DNA of 64,000 nucleotides from Escherichia coli DSM 30083 = JCM 1649 = ATCC 11775 (GCF_003697165.2 NZ_CP033092.2:4340001-4404000); one strand, 5' to 3'. Shown: positions 8,347 to 17,553, counted from the first letter of the stretch. The notes: generated from the letters alone by a model not told the origin. A program made the numbers and translations.

Positions 8347-10899
8347 ATGTTAGAGAAAGGCTTTTCTAATCCGACAGACCGTGTTGTAAGACTGAGAAAT
8401 ATGATCCTGACGGCGAAGCCGTATGTGGAATCAGAACGCGCGGTGTTAGCAACCGAAGCATATAAAGAAACAGAACAACTGCCCGCGATTATGCGTCGTG
8501 CTAAAGTGGTGGAAAAAATCTTTAACCAATTACCGGTAACAATTCGCCCAGACGAATTAATCGTTGGAGCGGTAACTATTAATCCTCGCTCAACTGAAAT
8601 CTGCCCTGAGTTCTCCTACGACTGGGTGGAAAAAGAGTTTGAGACTATGGAACACCGTATTGCCGACCCGTTTGTTATCCCGAAAAAGACTGCTCAGGAG
8701 CTTCATGAAGCATTTAAATACTGGCCGGGTAAAACTACCAGTGCTCTGGCGGCATCTTACATGTCAGAAGGCACTAAAGAGAGTATGGCGAGCGGTGTAT
8801 TCACTGTTGGTAACTACTTCTTCGGGGGCGTCGGTCATGTCAGTGTTGACTACGGTAAAGTGCTGAAAATTGGTTTCCGTGGTATCATTAATGAAGTTAG
8901 CCGTGCCTTGGAATCATTAGATCGCACTGAACCAGGATATATAAAGAAAGAACAGTTCTATAATGCGGTGCTGATCAGTTATAACGCAGCGATCCGTTTC
9001 GCCCATCGTTACGCTGAAGAAGCATCCCGTCTGGCGCAGCAGGAGAGCAATCCGACCCGTAAACGCGAACTGGAGCAGATTGCTCAAAACTGTACTCGCG
9101 TGCCGGAATACGGTGCTACCACATTCTGGGAAGCATGCCAGACATTCTGGTTTATTCAGAGCATGTTACAGATTGAATCCAGCGGTCATTCTATCTCCCC
9201 GGGGCGTTTCGACCAGTATATGTACCCGTATCTGGAGTCGGACAAATCTATCTCGCGTGAATTCGCGCAGGAACTGGTGGATTGCTGCTGGATCAAGCTT
9301 AACGACATTAACAAAACGCGTGACGAAGTCTCTGCCCAGGCGTTTGCCGGTTACGCAGTGTTCCAGAACCTGTGCTGTGGCGGCCAGACAGAAGACGGTC
9401 GCGACGCAACTAACGATCTGAGCTACATGTGTATGGAAGCGACTGCCCATGTGCGTCTGCCGCAGCCATCCTTCTCAATCCGCGTATGGCAGGGTACTCC
9501 GGATGAGTTTCTGTATCGCGCTTGCGAGCTGGTGCGTATGGGCCTGGGCGTTCCGGCAATGTACAACGATGAAGTAATCATCCCGGCGCTGCAGAACCGT
9601 GGCATTTCGCTGCGTGATGCGCGTGATTACTGTATCATCGGCTGCGTAGAGCCGCAGGCACCGCATCGCACCGAGGGCTGGCATGACGCCGCGTTCTTTA
9701 ACGTTGCAAAAGTGCTGGAAATCACCCTGAACAACGGTCGCGTTGGCAATAAACAGCTAGGCCCAGTGACTGGCGAACTGACTCAGTTCACCAGCATGGA
9801 GGACTTCTACACCGCGTTCCAGAAACAGATGGCGCACTTCGTTCATCAACTGGTTGAAGCCTGTAACAGCGTGGATATTGCCCACGGCGAACGCTGCCCG
9901 CTGCCGTTCCTATCAGCACTGGTCGACGACTGTATCGGCCGTGGTAAATCTCTCCAGGAAGGCGGGGCGATTTACAACTTTACTGGGCCGCAAGCATTCG
10001 GCGTAGCCGATACCGGCGACTCCGTCTATGCCATCCAGAAACAGGTATTCGAAGATCGTAAACTGTCTTTGAGCGAACTGAAAAGCGCACTGGACGCCAA
10101 CTTCGGTTATCCGGTGGGTGCGAACCCGCACACTCCAGCGGCGAAATCCTCGCTCAACGAGCAGGATATCTACGATGTGGTGAAACGCATCATTGAACAG
10201 CATGGCGCGCTGGATCCGGCAGCGATTAAAAACGAAGTTTATCGCCAGCTGACTTCCGGCAGTGCAGCACCGGTGCAATCCGGCACTATGTCCCGTCACG
10301 AGGAGATCCGTCGTATTCTGGAAAACACACCGTGCTTCGGTAACGACATCGATGACGTGGATTTAGTAGCGCGTAAATGTGCGCTGATCTACTGCCAGGA
10401 AGTTGAGAAATATACCAACCCGCGCGGTGGCCAGTTCCAGGCTGGTATCTATCCGGTGTCTGCGAACGTGCTGTTTGGTAAAGACGTTGCCGCACTGCCG
10501 GATGGCCGTCTGGCGAAAGAGCCGTTGGCGGATGGCGTATCTCCACGTCAGGGTAAAGACACCCTTGGCCCAACCGCCGCAGCCAACTCAGTTGCCAAAC
10601 TGGATCACTTTATCGCCTCCAACGGTACGCTCTATAATCAGAAATTCCTGCCGTCTTCTTTGGCTGGCGAGAACGGTCTGCGCAACTTCAGCGGCCTGAT
10701 ACGTCACTACTTCGATAAGAAAGGGATGCACGTTCAATTTAACGTTATCGACCGCAACACTTTGATCGAAGCCCAGAAAAATCCTGAGCAACATCAGGAT
10801 CTGGTGGTACGCGTTGCGGGCTATAGCGCCCAGTGGGTAGTTTTAGCGAAAGAAGTTCAGGACGACATAATCAGCCGTACTGAGCAACAACTGTCGTAA
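8347..10899 (+). CDS. cutC: Choline trimethylamine-lyase, glycyl radical enzyme
   Basis: An 850-residue glycyl radical enzyme that cleaves choline to trimethylamine and acetaldehyde. The active-site segment GCVEPQAPHRTEGWHDAAFF, with Cys433 and Glu435, is characteristic of CutC rather than pyruvate formate-lyase or diol dehydratase. The C-terminal glycyl-radical loop RVAGYSAQW places the radical Gly at 825. The length matches the short form of CutC found in enterobacterial GRM2 loci; a longer form with an N-terminal extension exists elsewhere. The neighbouring activase, shell and aldehyde genes support the assignment. The gene reads through without lesions, so the strain is predicted to make trimethylamine from choline anaerobically. 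Confidence 0.95.
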   Translation: MLEKGFSNPTDRVVRLRNMILTAKPYVESERAVLATEAYKETEQLPAIMRRAKVVEKIFNQLPVTIRPDELIVGAVTINPRSTEICPEFSYDWVEKEFETMEHRIADPFVIPKKTAQELHEAFKYWPGKTTSALAASYMSEGTKESMASGVFTVGNYFFGGVGHVSVDYGKVLKIGFRGIINEVSRALESLDRTEPGYIKKEQFYNAVLISYNAAIRFAHRYAEEASRLAQQESNPTRKRELEQIAQNCTRVPEYGATTFWEACQTFWFIQSMLQIESSGHSISPGRFDQYMYPYLESDKSISREFAQELVDCCWIKLNDINKTRDEVSAQAFAGYAVFQNLCCGGQTEDGRDATNDLSYMCMEATAHVRLPQPSFSIRVWQGTPDEFLYRACELVRMGLGVPAMYNDEVIIPALQNRGISLRDARDYCIIGCVEPQAPHRTEGWHDAAFFNVAKVLEITLNNGRVGNKQLGPVTGELTQFTSMEDFYTAFQKQMAHFVHQLVEACNSVDIAHGERCPLPFLSALVDDCIGRGKSLQEGGAIYNFTGPQAFGVADTGDSVYAIQKQVFEDRKLSLSELKSALDANFGYPVGANPHTPAAKSSLNEQDIYDVVKRIIEQHGALDPAAIKNEVYRQLTSGSAAPVQSGTMSRHEEIRRILENTPCFGNDIDDVDLVARKCALIYCQEVEKYTNPRGGQFQAGIYPVSANVLFGKDVAALPDGRLAKEPLADGVSPRQGKDTLGPTAAANSVAKLDHFIASNGTLYNQKFLPSSLAGENGLRNFSGLIRHYFDKKGMHVQFNVIDRNTLIEAQKNPEQHQDLVVRVAGYSAQWVVLAKEVQDDIISRTEQQLS

Positions 10900-10906
10900 A
10901 TACCAG

Positions 10907-10934
10907 ACGGGCTATGTATCAATATATAGCCCGT
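10907..10934 (+). terminator. Hairpin between cutC and cutD (partial terminator or mRNA stabiliser)
   Basis: ACGGGCTAT (10907-10915) pairs with ATAGCCCGT (10926-10934), followed by TACTTTC. The T tract is poor, so read-through to cutD is expected. The placement would allow much more cutC than cutD message, which fits a catalytic activase acting on an abundant lyase. Confidence 0.55.
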
Positions 10935-11007
10935 TACTTTCTCCACGACTTCTGGTTGTTACTTTTATCTGAAAAGGTAATTCATCTGGTAAATATAGAG
11001 TGATGTT

Positions 11008-11925
11008 ATGAATAAAGTTGAGTACGAAACCGAAGGCGTCATATTTAATATTCAACGCTATTCTTTGCATGATGGTCCAGGCATTCGAACCATTCCTTTT
11101 TTTAAAGGCTGCCCGCTGTCCTGCAAATGGTGTAGTAATCCTGAATCACAACGTCACAGCCCAGAGTTATTATTTAAAAAGAATGATTGCATCCGCTGTG
11201 GAAAATGTATTGATGCTTGCCCACAACAGGCTCTTTCCACTACTAATGCCTGGTTTATCAATCGCGACCGCTGTATTCAGTGTGGGAAATGTACTGAGAT
11301 TTGCCCTACCCGTGCGCTGGAAATGAAGGGCAAGCGTATGTCGGTAACGGCAGTGATGCGCGAACTGGAAAAAGAAGAGAATTTATACCGGCGTTCAGGC
11401 GGCGGGATTACCCTGTCCGGTGGTGAACCGCTGGCGCAGCCGGAATTTGCCCGCGAGCTGCTTAAAGCCTGTAAAGCCAAAGGCTGGCACACCGCTATTG
11501 AAACAAGCGGCTTCACCACCAAAGCGGTGATTGATGAGGTATTTCCCTATGTCGATCTTGCTCTGACCGATATTAAAGCCATCGATCCGGAAATCCATGA
11601 GCGCAACACCGGCGTGAATAACAGAGTGATTCTGGAGAATCTGCTGCGCATCTCCTTTTTAACCAAAGTGGTTGTGCGTATTCCTGTGATCCCAGGAGTG
11701 AATGACAATTCGCAGGAAATCCATAATATTGCGGAGTTCGCCCGCCTGATGCAGAACGTCGATACCATTCACTTATTGCCTTATCACAGCTTCGGTGAAA
11801 ATAAATATAATCTGCTTGGTCGCCAGTATCCGATGGGCGATACAAAAAGTATCGAAGAAGCCCAAATGGCAGAGTTAAAAGCAATGGTTGAATCCTTAGG
11901 TTTTAACTGCCATATCGGCGGTTAA
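11008..11925 (+). CDS. cutD: CutC-activating radical SAM enzyme
   Basis: A 305-residue glycyl radical enzyme activase. It reductively cleaves S-adenosylmethionine to install the radical on CutC Gly825. The radical-SAM CX3CX2C motif is at Cys35, Cys39 and Cys42. Two further 4Fe-4S clusters of ferredoxin type are encoded by Cys61/64/67/71 and Cys89/92/95/99. GGGITLSGGEP is the conserved GGE motif. The start follows a 108-bp gap with the cutC hairpin. Pairing with cutC makes the symbol secure. Confidence 0.95.
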   Translation: MNKVEYETEGVIFNIQRYSLHDGPGIRTIPFFKGCPLSCKWCSNPESQRHSPELLFKKNDCIRCGKCIDACPQQALSTTNAWFINRDRCIQCGKCTEICPTRALEMKGKRMSVTAVMRELEKEENLYRRSGGGITLSGGEPLAQPEFARELLKACKAKGWHTAIETSGFTTKAVIDEVFPYVDLALTDIKAIDPEIHERNTGVNNRVILENLLRISFLTKVVVRIPVIPGVNDNSQEIHNIAEFARLMQNVDTIHLLPYHSFGENKYNLLGRQYPMGDTKSIEEAQMAELKAMVESLGFNCHIGG

Positions 11926-12061
11926 TAAAAGATGTAATAAGAGTGCGAAAAAATGCTGCGCTTGTTTATTTGTTACGCATGAATACTATTTCAATTTTAA
12001 AAATATAGAGCAATCTGCATTACTTATATTGTCATTTGATTTAATTACAGAGGTAAGCTAG

Positions 12062-12967
12062 ATGAATAGCTTAGATATTGTAGTTGCCTTCGGCGGCGGC
12101 ATATTTGGTGCGGCTGTTGGCGCGCTGGCGGCGTTTGAATTCGTTGGGCTTCTGGTTATCGCCATGACGGTAGTGCAAATTATTACCGGAGCATCATCGG
12201 ACTTTATTACTTTTCCGTTTGGACTGTTTGGCCCGCACACCGGCGGCTTTGCCGCTGGGGTTGCGGCGACGGCGTATGCAGCGAAGAAAGGCAAGCTGGG
12301 TTCCGGGCGTGATATCACTGCCGGGTTGAGCGGTCTGGCGGCTTACGATGTGCTGCTGGTAGGCGGGGTTTTTGGGGCGGTTGGTTACATCATCGCCTGG
12401 GGGTTGAACCAGATTCCGGCCTTCCCGTCCGGCAATGCTTGGACCGATACCGTGGCACTAACCGTGGTGATTTCTGGCGTGGTCTCGCGTCTGGTTTTCG
12501 GTAAAACTGGCCTGTTTGGAAAACCGGAGCAGGGAATTCGTCACTGCTATCCGCCGCAGGATAAGTGCTGGATACCTTACCATAGCCGCATTCCGCAGCT
12601 TTCCGTGCTGGGCTTGGGTATTGGCTTGATGGCAGGCTTTTTAGGCCTGAAGTTTGGCGGCAACGGCGCGCTGCTGGCGTTTGGTATTTCCGCGTTCTCA
12701 CTGATTTTCCTGCATTTCAATACTCAGGTACCGGTGTCACATCATATTTCGCTGCCTGCCGCGTTGGTAGCGGTGCCATCAGGTAGCCTGATTTGGGCTG
12801 CTATCGTTGGCATAATTTGCGCGATATTGGGTGAACTGATGTCGCGTATCTTCCTGATCCACGGCGATACACATATTGACCCGCCGGCGATGGTCATCAC
12901 CATTATGACCACGATGATTAATCTGTTGGCGACCATTGGATTATTTACCTTGGTTCCCCTGTTTTAA
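12062..12967 (+). CDS. Multi-pass inner-membrane protein of the cut locus, function unknown
   Basis: A 301-residue hydrophobic protein with roughly eight predicted membrane segments and Gly-rich stretches (AFGGGIFGAAVGALAAFE at the N-terminus, GFAAGVAATAYAA, LLVGGVFGAVGYIIAWGL). No motif of the known choline carriers (BCCT, BetT, SLC-type) is visible. Its place directly after cutD and before a strong terminator suggests it is the last gene of this transcript. It may move choline, trimethylamine or an end product, but that is inference. An AT-rich 136-bp gap precedes it. Confidence 0.65.
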   Translation: MNSLDIVVAFGGGIFGAAVGALAAFEFVGLLVIAMTVVQIITGASSDFITFPFGLFGPHTGGFAAGVAATAYAAKKGKLGSGRDITAGLSGLAAYDVLLVGGVFGAVGYIIAWGLNQIPAFPSGNAWTDTVALTVVISGVVSRLVFGKTGLFGKPEQGIRHCYPPQDKCWIPYHSRIPQLSVLGLGIGLMAGFLGLKFGGNGALLAFGISAFSLIFLHFNTQVPVSHHISLPAALVAVPSGSLIWAAIVGIICAILGELMSRIFLIHGDTHIDPPAMVITIMTTMINLLATIGLFTLVPLF

Positions 12968-12974
12968 TCCCGCC

Positions 12975-13017
12975 ATAACAAAAAGCCAGCAGTGTCTGCC
13001 TGCTGGCTTTTTGTTAT
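12975..13017. terminator. Strong bidirectional Rho-independent terminator
   Basis: A perfect stem of about 18 bp (12975-12992 with 13000-13017, core AAAAGCCAGCAG / CTGCTGGCTTTT) with a 7-nt loop. It has A and T tracts on both flanks and ends the transcript that contains cutC and cutD. The group II intron begins at its right foot. Confidence 0.9.
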
Positions 13018-14824
13018 GTGCGCCGTGACTGGCGCTGTTCTTCAACTGTGGTGGCAGAAGAACGACTAAGAGGTGAAAGTCCTCCACACACCCGGTGAGG
13101 GGAAGTGTTAGCGGAAGGCAAGGGTGTTCATCGCGAGGTGAAATCTGAAGGAAGCTGGATGCAAAATGCTGGCCTGACGAACAGGAAGCGGTTAAGGCGG
13201 CGCAGCAGGGTAAGGTGGCACTAATCACCAAAGCCCGATACTCACACGGAACGCTGTGACGTAAAGCCGACAGGCATAAGCAGGAAAGTCGCGTGAATTA
13301 CCCCGGGAGATCTGTCGCCCTGCCAGTGTGCTACCGGCGCCGTGAGGCGCCGGGATGGGGCGGCAGAAGTCAGCCGACGCCGTAGTAGTGCTGCAAAACC
13401 GGCAGCATGAAGGGCCGAACATGATTAACTGTGATTAGGACATCCGAACCCGATGATGATTAATGAAGCACAAGCGCAGGCCACTGCGACCAGCGGCAGA
13501 GGAGACGGACAGTATCCGTCAGGGCTGCATGATGGCGCTGAAATCAGCACGGCGGCGGGTGGGCAAACGAAAGCGGAAGTGCCGCTGACGATGGAAGCGG
13601 TGATAACGAGAGAAAACCTGATGCTGGCTTATCAGCGCGTGGTGGAAAACAAAGGCACGGCGGGGGTGGATAACCTCAGCGTGGCGGAGTTGAAACCGTG
13701 GCTGAAGAAGAACTGGCGCAGCGTCAGGCAGGCATTGATTGACGGAAACTACCAGCCGCGGACAATACGCCGGATGGATATCCCGAAGCCGGATGGCGGC
13801 GTGAGAACCTCAGGCATCCCGACGGTGGTGGACAGGCTTATCCAGCAGGCGGTGCAACAGGCACAGCGTTACATACGGGGTGGCAAACGGTGGGTGGTGG
13901 ATATGGATCTGGAGAAGTTCTTCGACCGGGTGGATCACAGACTCCTGATGACGCGTCTGGCCAGAACGATAAAGGACAGGCGGGTGCTGTGACTGATACG
14001 CCGCTACCTGAAAGCGGAAATGGTTAAAGACGGGCAAAGGGAGAAACGGCAGGCGGGCATGCTGCAGGGCGGCCCACTGTCGCCGTTACTGTCGAACATC
14101 CTGCTGGATGAACTGGATAAAGAACTGGAGCGTCGTGGACACAGCTTCTGCCGCTACGCAGACGACTGCAACATCTACGTAAGCAGCCGGAAAGCGGGCG
14201 ACCATCTGCTGAAGAACATCAGGGCGTTCGTGGAGAACAAACTGAAGGTGAATGAGAAGAAGAGCGCGGTGGCGCGCCCGTGGGATCGGAAGTTCCTCGG
14301 GTACAGTGTGACATGGCACAAACAGGCGAAGCTGAAGATAGCCCTGACGAGCGTGAACAGGCTGAAGGAGAAAGTCCACAGTCTGACGACGGGAAACCGG
14401 AGCAAATCAGTGAAAGCGACAATCAATGCTCTGACACCAGTGCTGTGTGGATGGATAAGCTACTTCAGGCTGACGGAAGTCAGAGGAGTGCTGGAGGAGC
14501 TGGATGGCTGGATCAAACGGAAACTGCGTTGCTTGTTGTAGCGGCAGTGGAAGAGACCGCTAACCCGGGCAAAGAACCTGCAAAGAGCAGGACTGAGTAA
14601 GGACAGGGCGATGATCTCAGCGTACAACAACCACGGGCCATGGTGGAACTCAGAGTCAAGCCATATGAATCAGGCGATAAAGAATGCGTGGTTCAGCAGG
14701 CAGGGTCTGATATCACTGCTGGAACAGCAGAGGCAGTTCCAGTGTTAACATGAACCGCCGTATGCGGAGCCGCATGTACGGTGGTGTGAGAGGACGGCGG
14801 GAGTGATCCCGCCTCCTACTCGAT
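13018..14824 (+). mobile_element. Group II intron, bacterial class C-like, degenerate
   Basis: The 5' end GTGCGCC at 13018 matches the group II 5' consensus. Near the 3' end the domain V hairpin (about 14751-14787, CCGCCGTATGCGG... with ...GTACGGTGG) is followed by GTGTGAGAGG. A domain VI hairpin (GGCGGGAG/CCCGCC) comes next, ending TACTCGAT at about 14824. It encodes a reverse transcriptase/maturase without an endonuclease domain. Class C introns characteristically insert just downstream of terminator stem-loops, and this one abuts the terminator at 12975-13017. Boundaries may be off by a few bases. The encoded protein is broken, so self-mobility is unlikely, but splicing supported in trans is possible. 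Confidence 0.88.
13453..14748 (+). pseudogene. Group II intron reverse transcriptase/maturase, inactivated
   Basis: One reading frame spans 13453-14748, with TAA at 14746. The conserved part starts at about MEAVITRENLMLAYQRV. RT motifs are visible: GIPTVVDRLIQQAV, WVVDMDLEKFFDRV, GGPLSPLLSNILLDELD and the catalytic RYADDCN, followed by the maturase domain X (SYFRLTEVRGVLEELDGWIKRKLR). Two in-frame stops interrupt it: TGA at 13990 and TAG at 14539, the latter where homologues have Trp. About 29 residues containing the conserved SSYGFRP region are missing between IQQAV and QQAQRY. The protein cannot be functional as encoded. Confidence 0.88.
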
Positions 14825-14869
14825 CAATTTTAAAACACCTCCTATGTAGGTGGTGATCGTTCATGTGGG

Positions 14870-15035
14870 GCTTTCTGACAGACTGCCTCGTCATTCCATT
14901 CGTATCGCCAGTAACTGGCGTTTGTATTGTGGCAGTTCTGGTATACGTTTCCCTGTGTATCTGCACTGGTTCAGCAAGGTTTGAAAAGGAGTATCCCTTG
15001 CAAATAACCGAAGCATTACTTTCAGAGCCGGAGCT
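14870..15035 (-). repeat. Diverged dispersed repeat, copy A (inverted relative to copy B)
   Basis: Read on the minus strand, this segment is clearly similar to 22262-22435 on the plus strand. Shared stretches include CCGGCTCTGAAA, GCTTCGGTTATTTGCA, CCTTTTCAAACC, GTGCAGA.ACAC and GGAATGACGA. A plus-strand reading frame at 14863-15051 lies inside it but is not supported as a gene. It sits between the intron end and the sensor kinase gene. Its identity is unknown; it may be a remnant of an IS or island backbone. Confidence 0.6.
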
Positions 15036-15123
15036 GTTTTTGTTGCTGTGATCCATTTCAATTTTTTCGCGACAAATTATTTATAAATATATGATTATGT
15101 TTTTAAAAATGCAGGCTGAAAGT

Positions 15124-16353
15124 ATGAAGAATAAATACAAATTAAATGAGTTTTTGGATGTAAAACGCCTTCAGACCCTGCAGGACAACTTTTCAAAATC
15201 AATGATGATCGCGCTCGTGGTTGTGGATGAGAATGGTATCCCGGTCACTAAGCCCAGCGGTTTTTCAGACTTCTGCATGCGTTCGCGTCTCAACCCGACA
15301 CTGGCGCACCACTGTTATGAAAGCGACAACGCTGGTGGCCGTGCCGCGATGCACGCTCGCAAACCGGTGGTTTATCGCTGCCACTGCGGTTTTGTCGAAT
15401 TCGCTGTCCCAATCATGATTAACGATCATTATCTCGGTGCTTTTATTTCCGGTCAGGTAAAAGTCGAAGAAGAGAAAGAACAGAGCATTTCCTATATTCT
15501 GAATAATAATGACGTCTGGAAAGATAATCCTTGGTTAATTAATTTGCACCAGAATACACGTCGCATGCCGTATGAGCGTTTTGAGTCTACTGCCTCGACG
15601 TTACTACACGTATCGTCTTATCTGGTCGAACAAGCGCACACCAATAATATCCAACGCGAACTTCGTAAAAAGGATCTTGCACTGGCTAATGAGTTAAGAA
15701 AACGTGTAGAGATAGAACGCTCACTACATGAAGCTGAATTTAAAGCGCTCTCTTATCAGATAAATCCACACTTTTTATTTAACGTATTAAATACCATTGG
15801 CCGGTTAGCTTTTCTTGAAGATGCGCAGCGTACCGAAACAATGGTGCACGATTTCTCTGACATGATGCGCTATTTGTTACGTAAAAATAGTCACGGCCTG
15901 ATTACTCTGCGTAATGAAATAAATTACGTCAACAACTATATGTCGATCCAAAAAGTGCGTATGAGAGACCGTTTCGATTACCTGTGCGATATCCCGGAAA
16001 AATATCTGGATGTAGTCTGCCCGTTTTTGATCCTGCAACCGCTGGTGGAAAACTTCTTTAACTACGTAGTGGAGCCAAGGGATAGCAATAGTCATCTGCT
16101 GATCCGTGCCACGGACGATGGCCTGAACGTGATTATTGAAGTCACTGACAATGGCGACGGCATCGCACCAGATACCATTAATCGCATTTTATCAGGCGAC
16201 CAAAAATTGCAAAAAGGCAGTATTGGCATTAACAACATAAAAAATAGATTGAAGTTGTTATTTGGCGAGAGCTATGGCTTGGAAATAATGAGCCCTAACA
16301 AACCCAGGATGGGTACAACCATTAAACTTCGGTTCCCAATGCAGGAAGCCTGA
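15124..16353 (+). CDS. PocR-domain sensor histidine kinase, LytS type
   Basis: A 409-residue sensor from ATG 15124; starts at 15091 and 15097 are also possible. Residues about 10-165 form a PocR-type ligand domain with its conserved Cys/His cluster (FCMRSR, HHCYESDN, VYRCHCGFVEFAVPI). A short coiled linker follows, then the LytS-type kinase box YQINPHFLFNVLNTIGR. The C-terminal ATPase domain has LQPLVENFF and DNGDGIAPDT. No membrane segment is present, so it should sense a cytoplasmic ligand. It lies 16 bp upstream of the response regulator gene. Choline or a derived molecule is a plausible signal given the locus, but this is inferred. Confidence 0.85.
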   Translation: MKNKYKLNEFLDVKRLQTLQDNFSKSMMIALVVVDENGIPVTKPSGFSDFCMRSRLNPTLAHHCYESDNAGGRAAMHARKPVVYRCHCGFVEFAVPIMINDHYLGAFISGQVKVEEEKEQSISYILNNNDVWKDNPWLINLHQNTRRMPYERFESTASTLLHVSSYLVEQAHTNNIQRELRKKDLALANELRKRVEIERSLHEAEFKALSYQINPHFLFNVLNTIGRLAFLEDAQRTETMVHDFSDMMRYLLRKNSHGLITLRNEINYVNNYMSIQKVRMRDRFDYLCDIPEKYLDVVCPFLILQPLVENFFNYVVEPRDSNSHLLIRATDDGLNVIIEVTDNGDGIAPDTINRILSGDQKLQKGSIGINNIKNRLKLLFGESYGLEIMSPNKPRMGTTIKLRFPMQEA

Positions 16354-16369
16354 TACAGGAAAAGGACAT

Positions 16370-17425
16370 ATGTTTACCATTGTTATCGTTGAAGATGAGC
16401 CCATCGAATTAGAATCCCTGCGGCAGATTATCTCCCAGTGTGTGGAAAACGCTGCGATCCATGAAGCCTCAACCGGTAAAAAAGCGATTCACTTAATTGA
16501 CCAACTGAGTCAAATCGATATGATCTTAGTGGACATTAATATTCCGTTGCCGAACGGTAAACAGGTGATTGAATATCTGAAGAAAAAAAACAGCGATACT
16601 AAAATCATCGTAATCACGGCCAATGATGACTTTGATATAGTACGCAGCATGTACAACCTTAAAGTGGATGATTATCTGCTCAAACCAGTGAAAAAATGTA
16701 TCTTGACCGACACCATCAAAAAAACCCTAGCATTCGACGAAGGAGAAAATGAAAAATCCCGCGCCCTAAAACAGAAAGTGTTCGCCATGATAGACGATTG
16801 CGATTACACCCAGTGGCACAACTTTATTTTTGACACGCTCAACGGTGCCTGTCCGGTGGATATGATAGAAGAGGATAAGCGCAAAGACGTGATCGATTTT
16901 CTGGAAATAGTTAGCCAGTATATGACCGCCAAAGGGGAAAAGTTAATGCCGACTAACCGTAAAGTCGCCGCGCTGATCAAAGACATCAACCAGTATGGCA
17001 TGATGGAAAGCCGCTATTTCCGCATCATGATCAGCCTGCTGACCATTAGCGAAGAGCTGTTTGATTACGCATTAAAAGGCTATACAGGCAATATCGATTT
17101 TATCGAACGAGCGAAATTCCATATTGAGAAAAATATTCTCAGAAACTTGACGCTCGATGACGTGGCAGCAAAATCGTTTGTCAGTGCCTGCTATTTGAGC
17201 CGTACCTTTAAGAAAATTACCGGGTTCGGGTTTTCGAACTATATTGCCACGCGTAAAATTACTATCGCCAAATCGTTATTGCGGTTCAGTGACTTACAAG
17301 TAAATACCATTGCGCTGGAACTGGCATACCAGGATTCAAACTATTTTTGCCGCATCTTCAAAAAAGATACTGGCATGACCCCCTCTGATTATCGAAAAGT
17401 CGTGTCCCCGGGAATTACACGGTGA
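16370..17425 (+). CDS. Response regulator with AraC-type DNA-binding domain
   Basis: A 351-residue protein with a receiver domain at residues 1-120 (IVEDEP acidic pocket, phospho-acceptor Asp in ILVDINIPLPNG, Lys in LLKPVKK). A linker of about 110 residues follows, then a C-terminal AraC/XylS double helix-turn-helix (about 245-345, ending FCRIFKKDTGMTPSDYRK). This YesN-like architecture commonly pairs with LytS-type kinases. It is the likely activator of the microcompartment operons. It forms an operon with the upstream sensor. Confidence 0.88.
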   Translation: MFTIVIVEDEPIELESLRQIISQCVENAAIHEASTGKKAIHLIDQLSQIDMILVDINIPLPNGKQVIEYLKKKNSDTKIIVITANDDFDIVRSMYNLKVDDYLLKPVKKCILTDTIKKTLAFDEGENEKSRALKQKVFAMIDDCDYTQWHNFIFDTLNGACPVDMIEEDKRKDVIDFLEIVSQYMTAKGEKLMPTNRKVAALIKDINQYGMMESRYFRIMISLLTISEELFDYALKGYTGNIDFIERAKFHIEKNILRNLTLDDVAAKSFVSACYLSRTFKKITGFGFSNYIATRKITIAKSLLRFSDLQVNTIALELAYQDSNYFCRIFKKDTGMTPSDYRKVVSPGITR

Positions 17426-17492
17426 TGGCGTGATTTTGCATTGGCCCGATAATGAAAGCAAAATAGTCCAACACGCCCGCAAGATAGTTTAC

Positions 17493-17548
17493 GCCCACTT
17501 GTCAGGTTCCTATCCTAAGATAGGAATAAACTTCCCAAACAAGTGGGC
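17493..17548 (+). promoter_or_regulatory. Nested hairpin leader upstream of the SAM synthetase gene
   Basis: GCCCACTTGT (17493-17502) pairs perfectly with ACAAGTGGGC (17539-17548). The enclosed segment contains a second perfect hairpin, TTCCTATC/GATAGGAA (17507-17514 with 17519-17526, CTAA loop). The outer right arm ends 5 bases before the TTG start of the SAM synthetase gene and covers its only purine-rich ribosome-binding candidate. It could be a translational control element or a regulator-binding site. It does not obviously match a SAM riboswitch class I can recognise by eye. Confidence 0.5.
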
Positions 17549-17553
17549 TCGCT

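Noticed and set aside
13018..14824. The reverse transcriptase as a retron or diversity-generating element
   Set aside because: The RT has maturase domain X and is embedded between group II 5' and domain V/VI sequences; no msr/msd or variable repeat is present.
14863..15051. A plus-strand 62-codon frame resembling a small membrane protein
   Set aside because: It lies wholly within the diverged dispersed repeat and the related copy at 22262-22435 does not preserve it, so hydrophobicity is probably accidental.
17493..17548. A SAM riboswitch in front of the SAM synthetase gene
   Set aside because: The nested stems do not show the conserved cores of SAM-I, SAM-II or SAM-III classes by eye; kept only as a structured leader.
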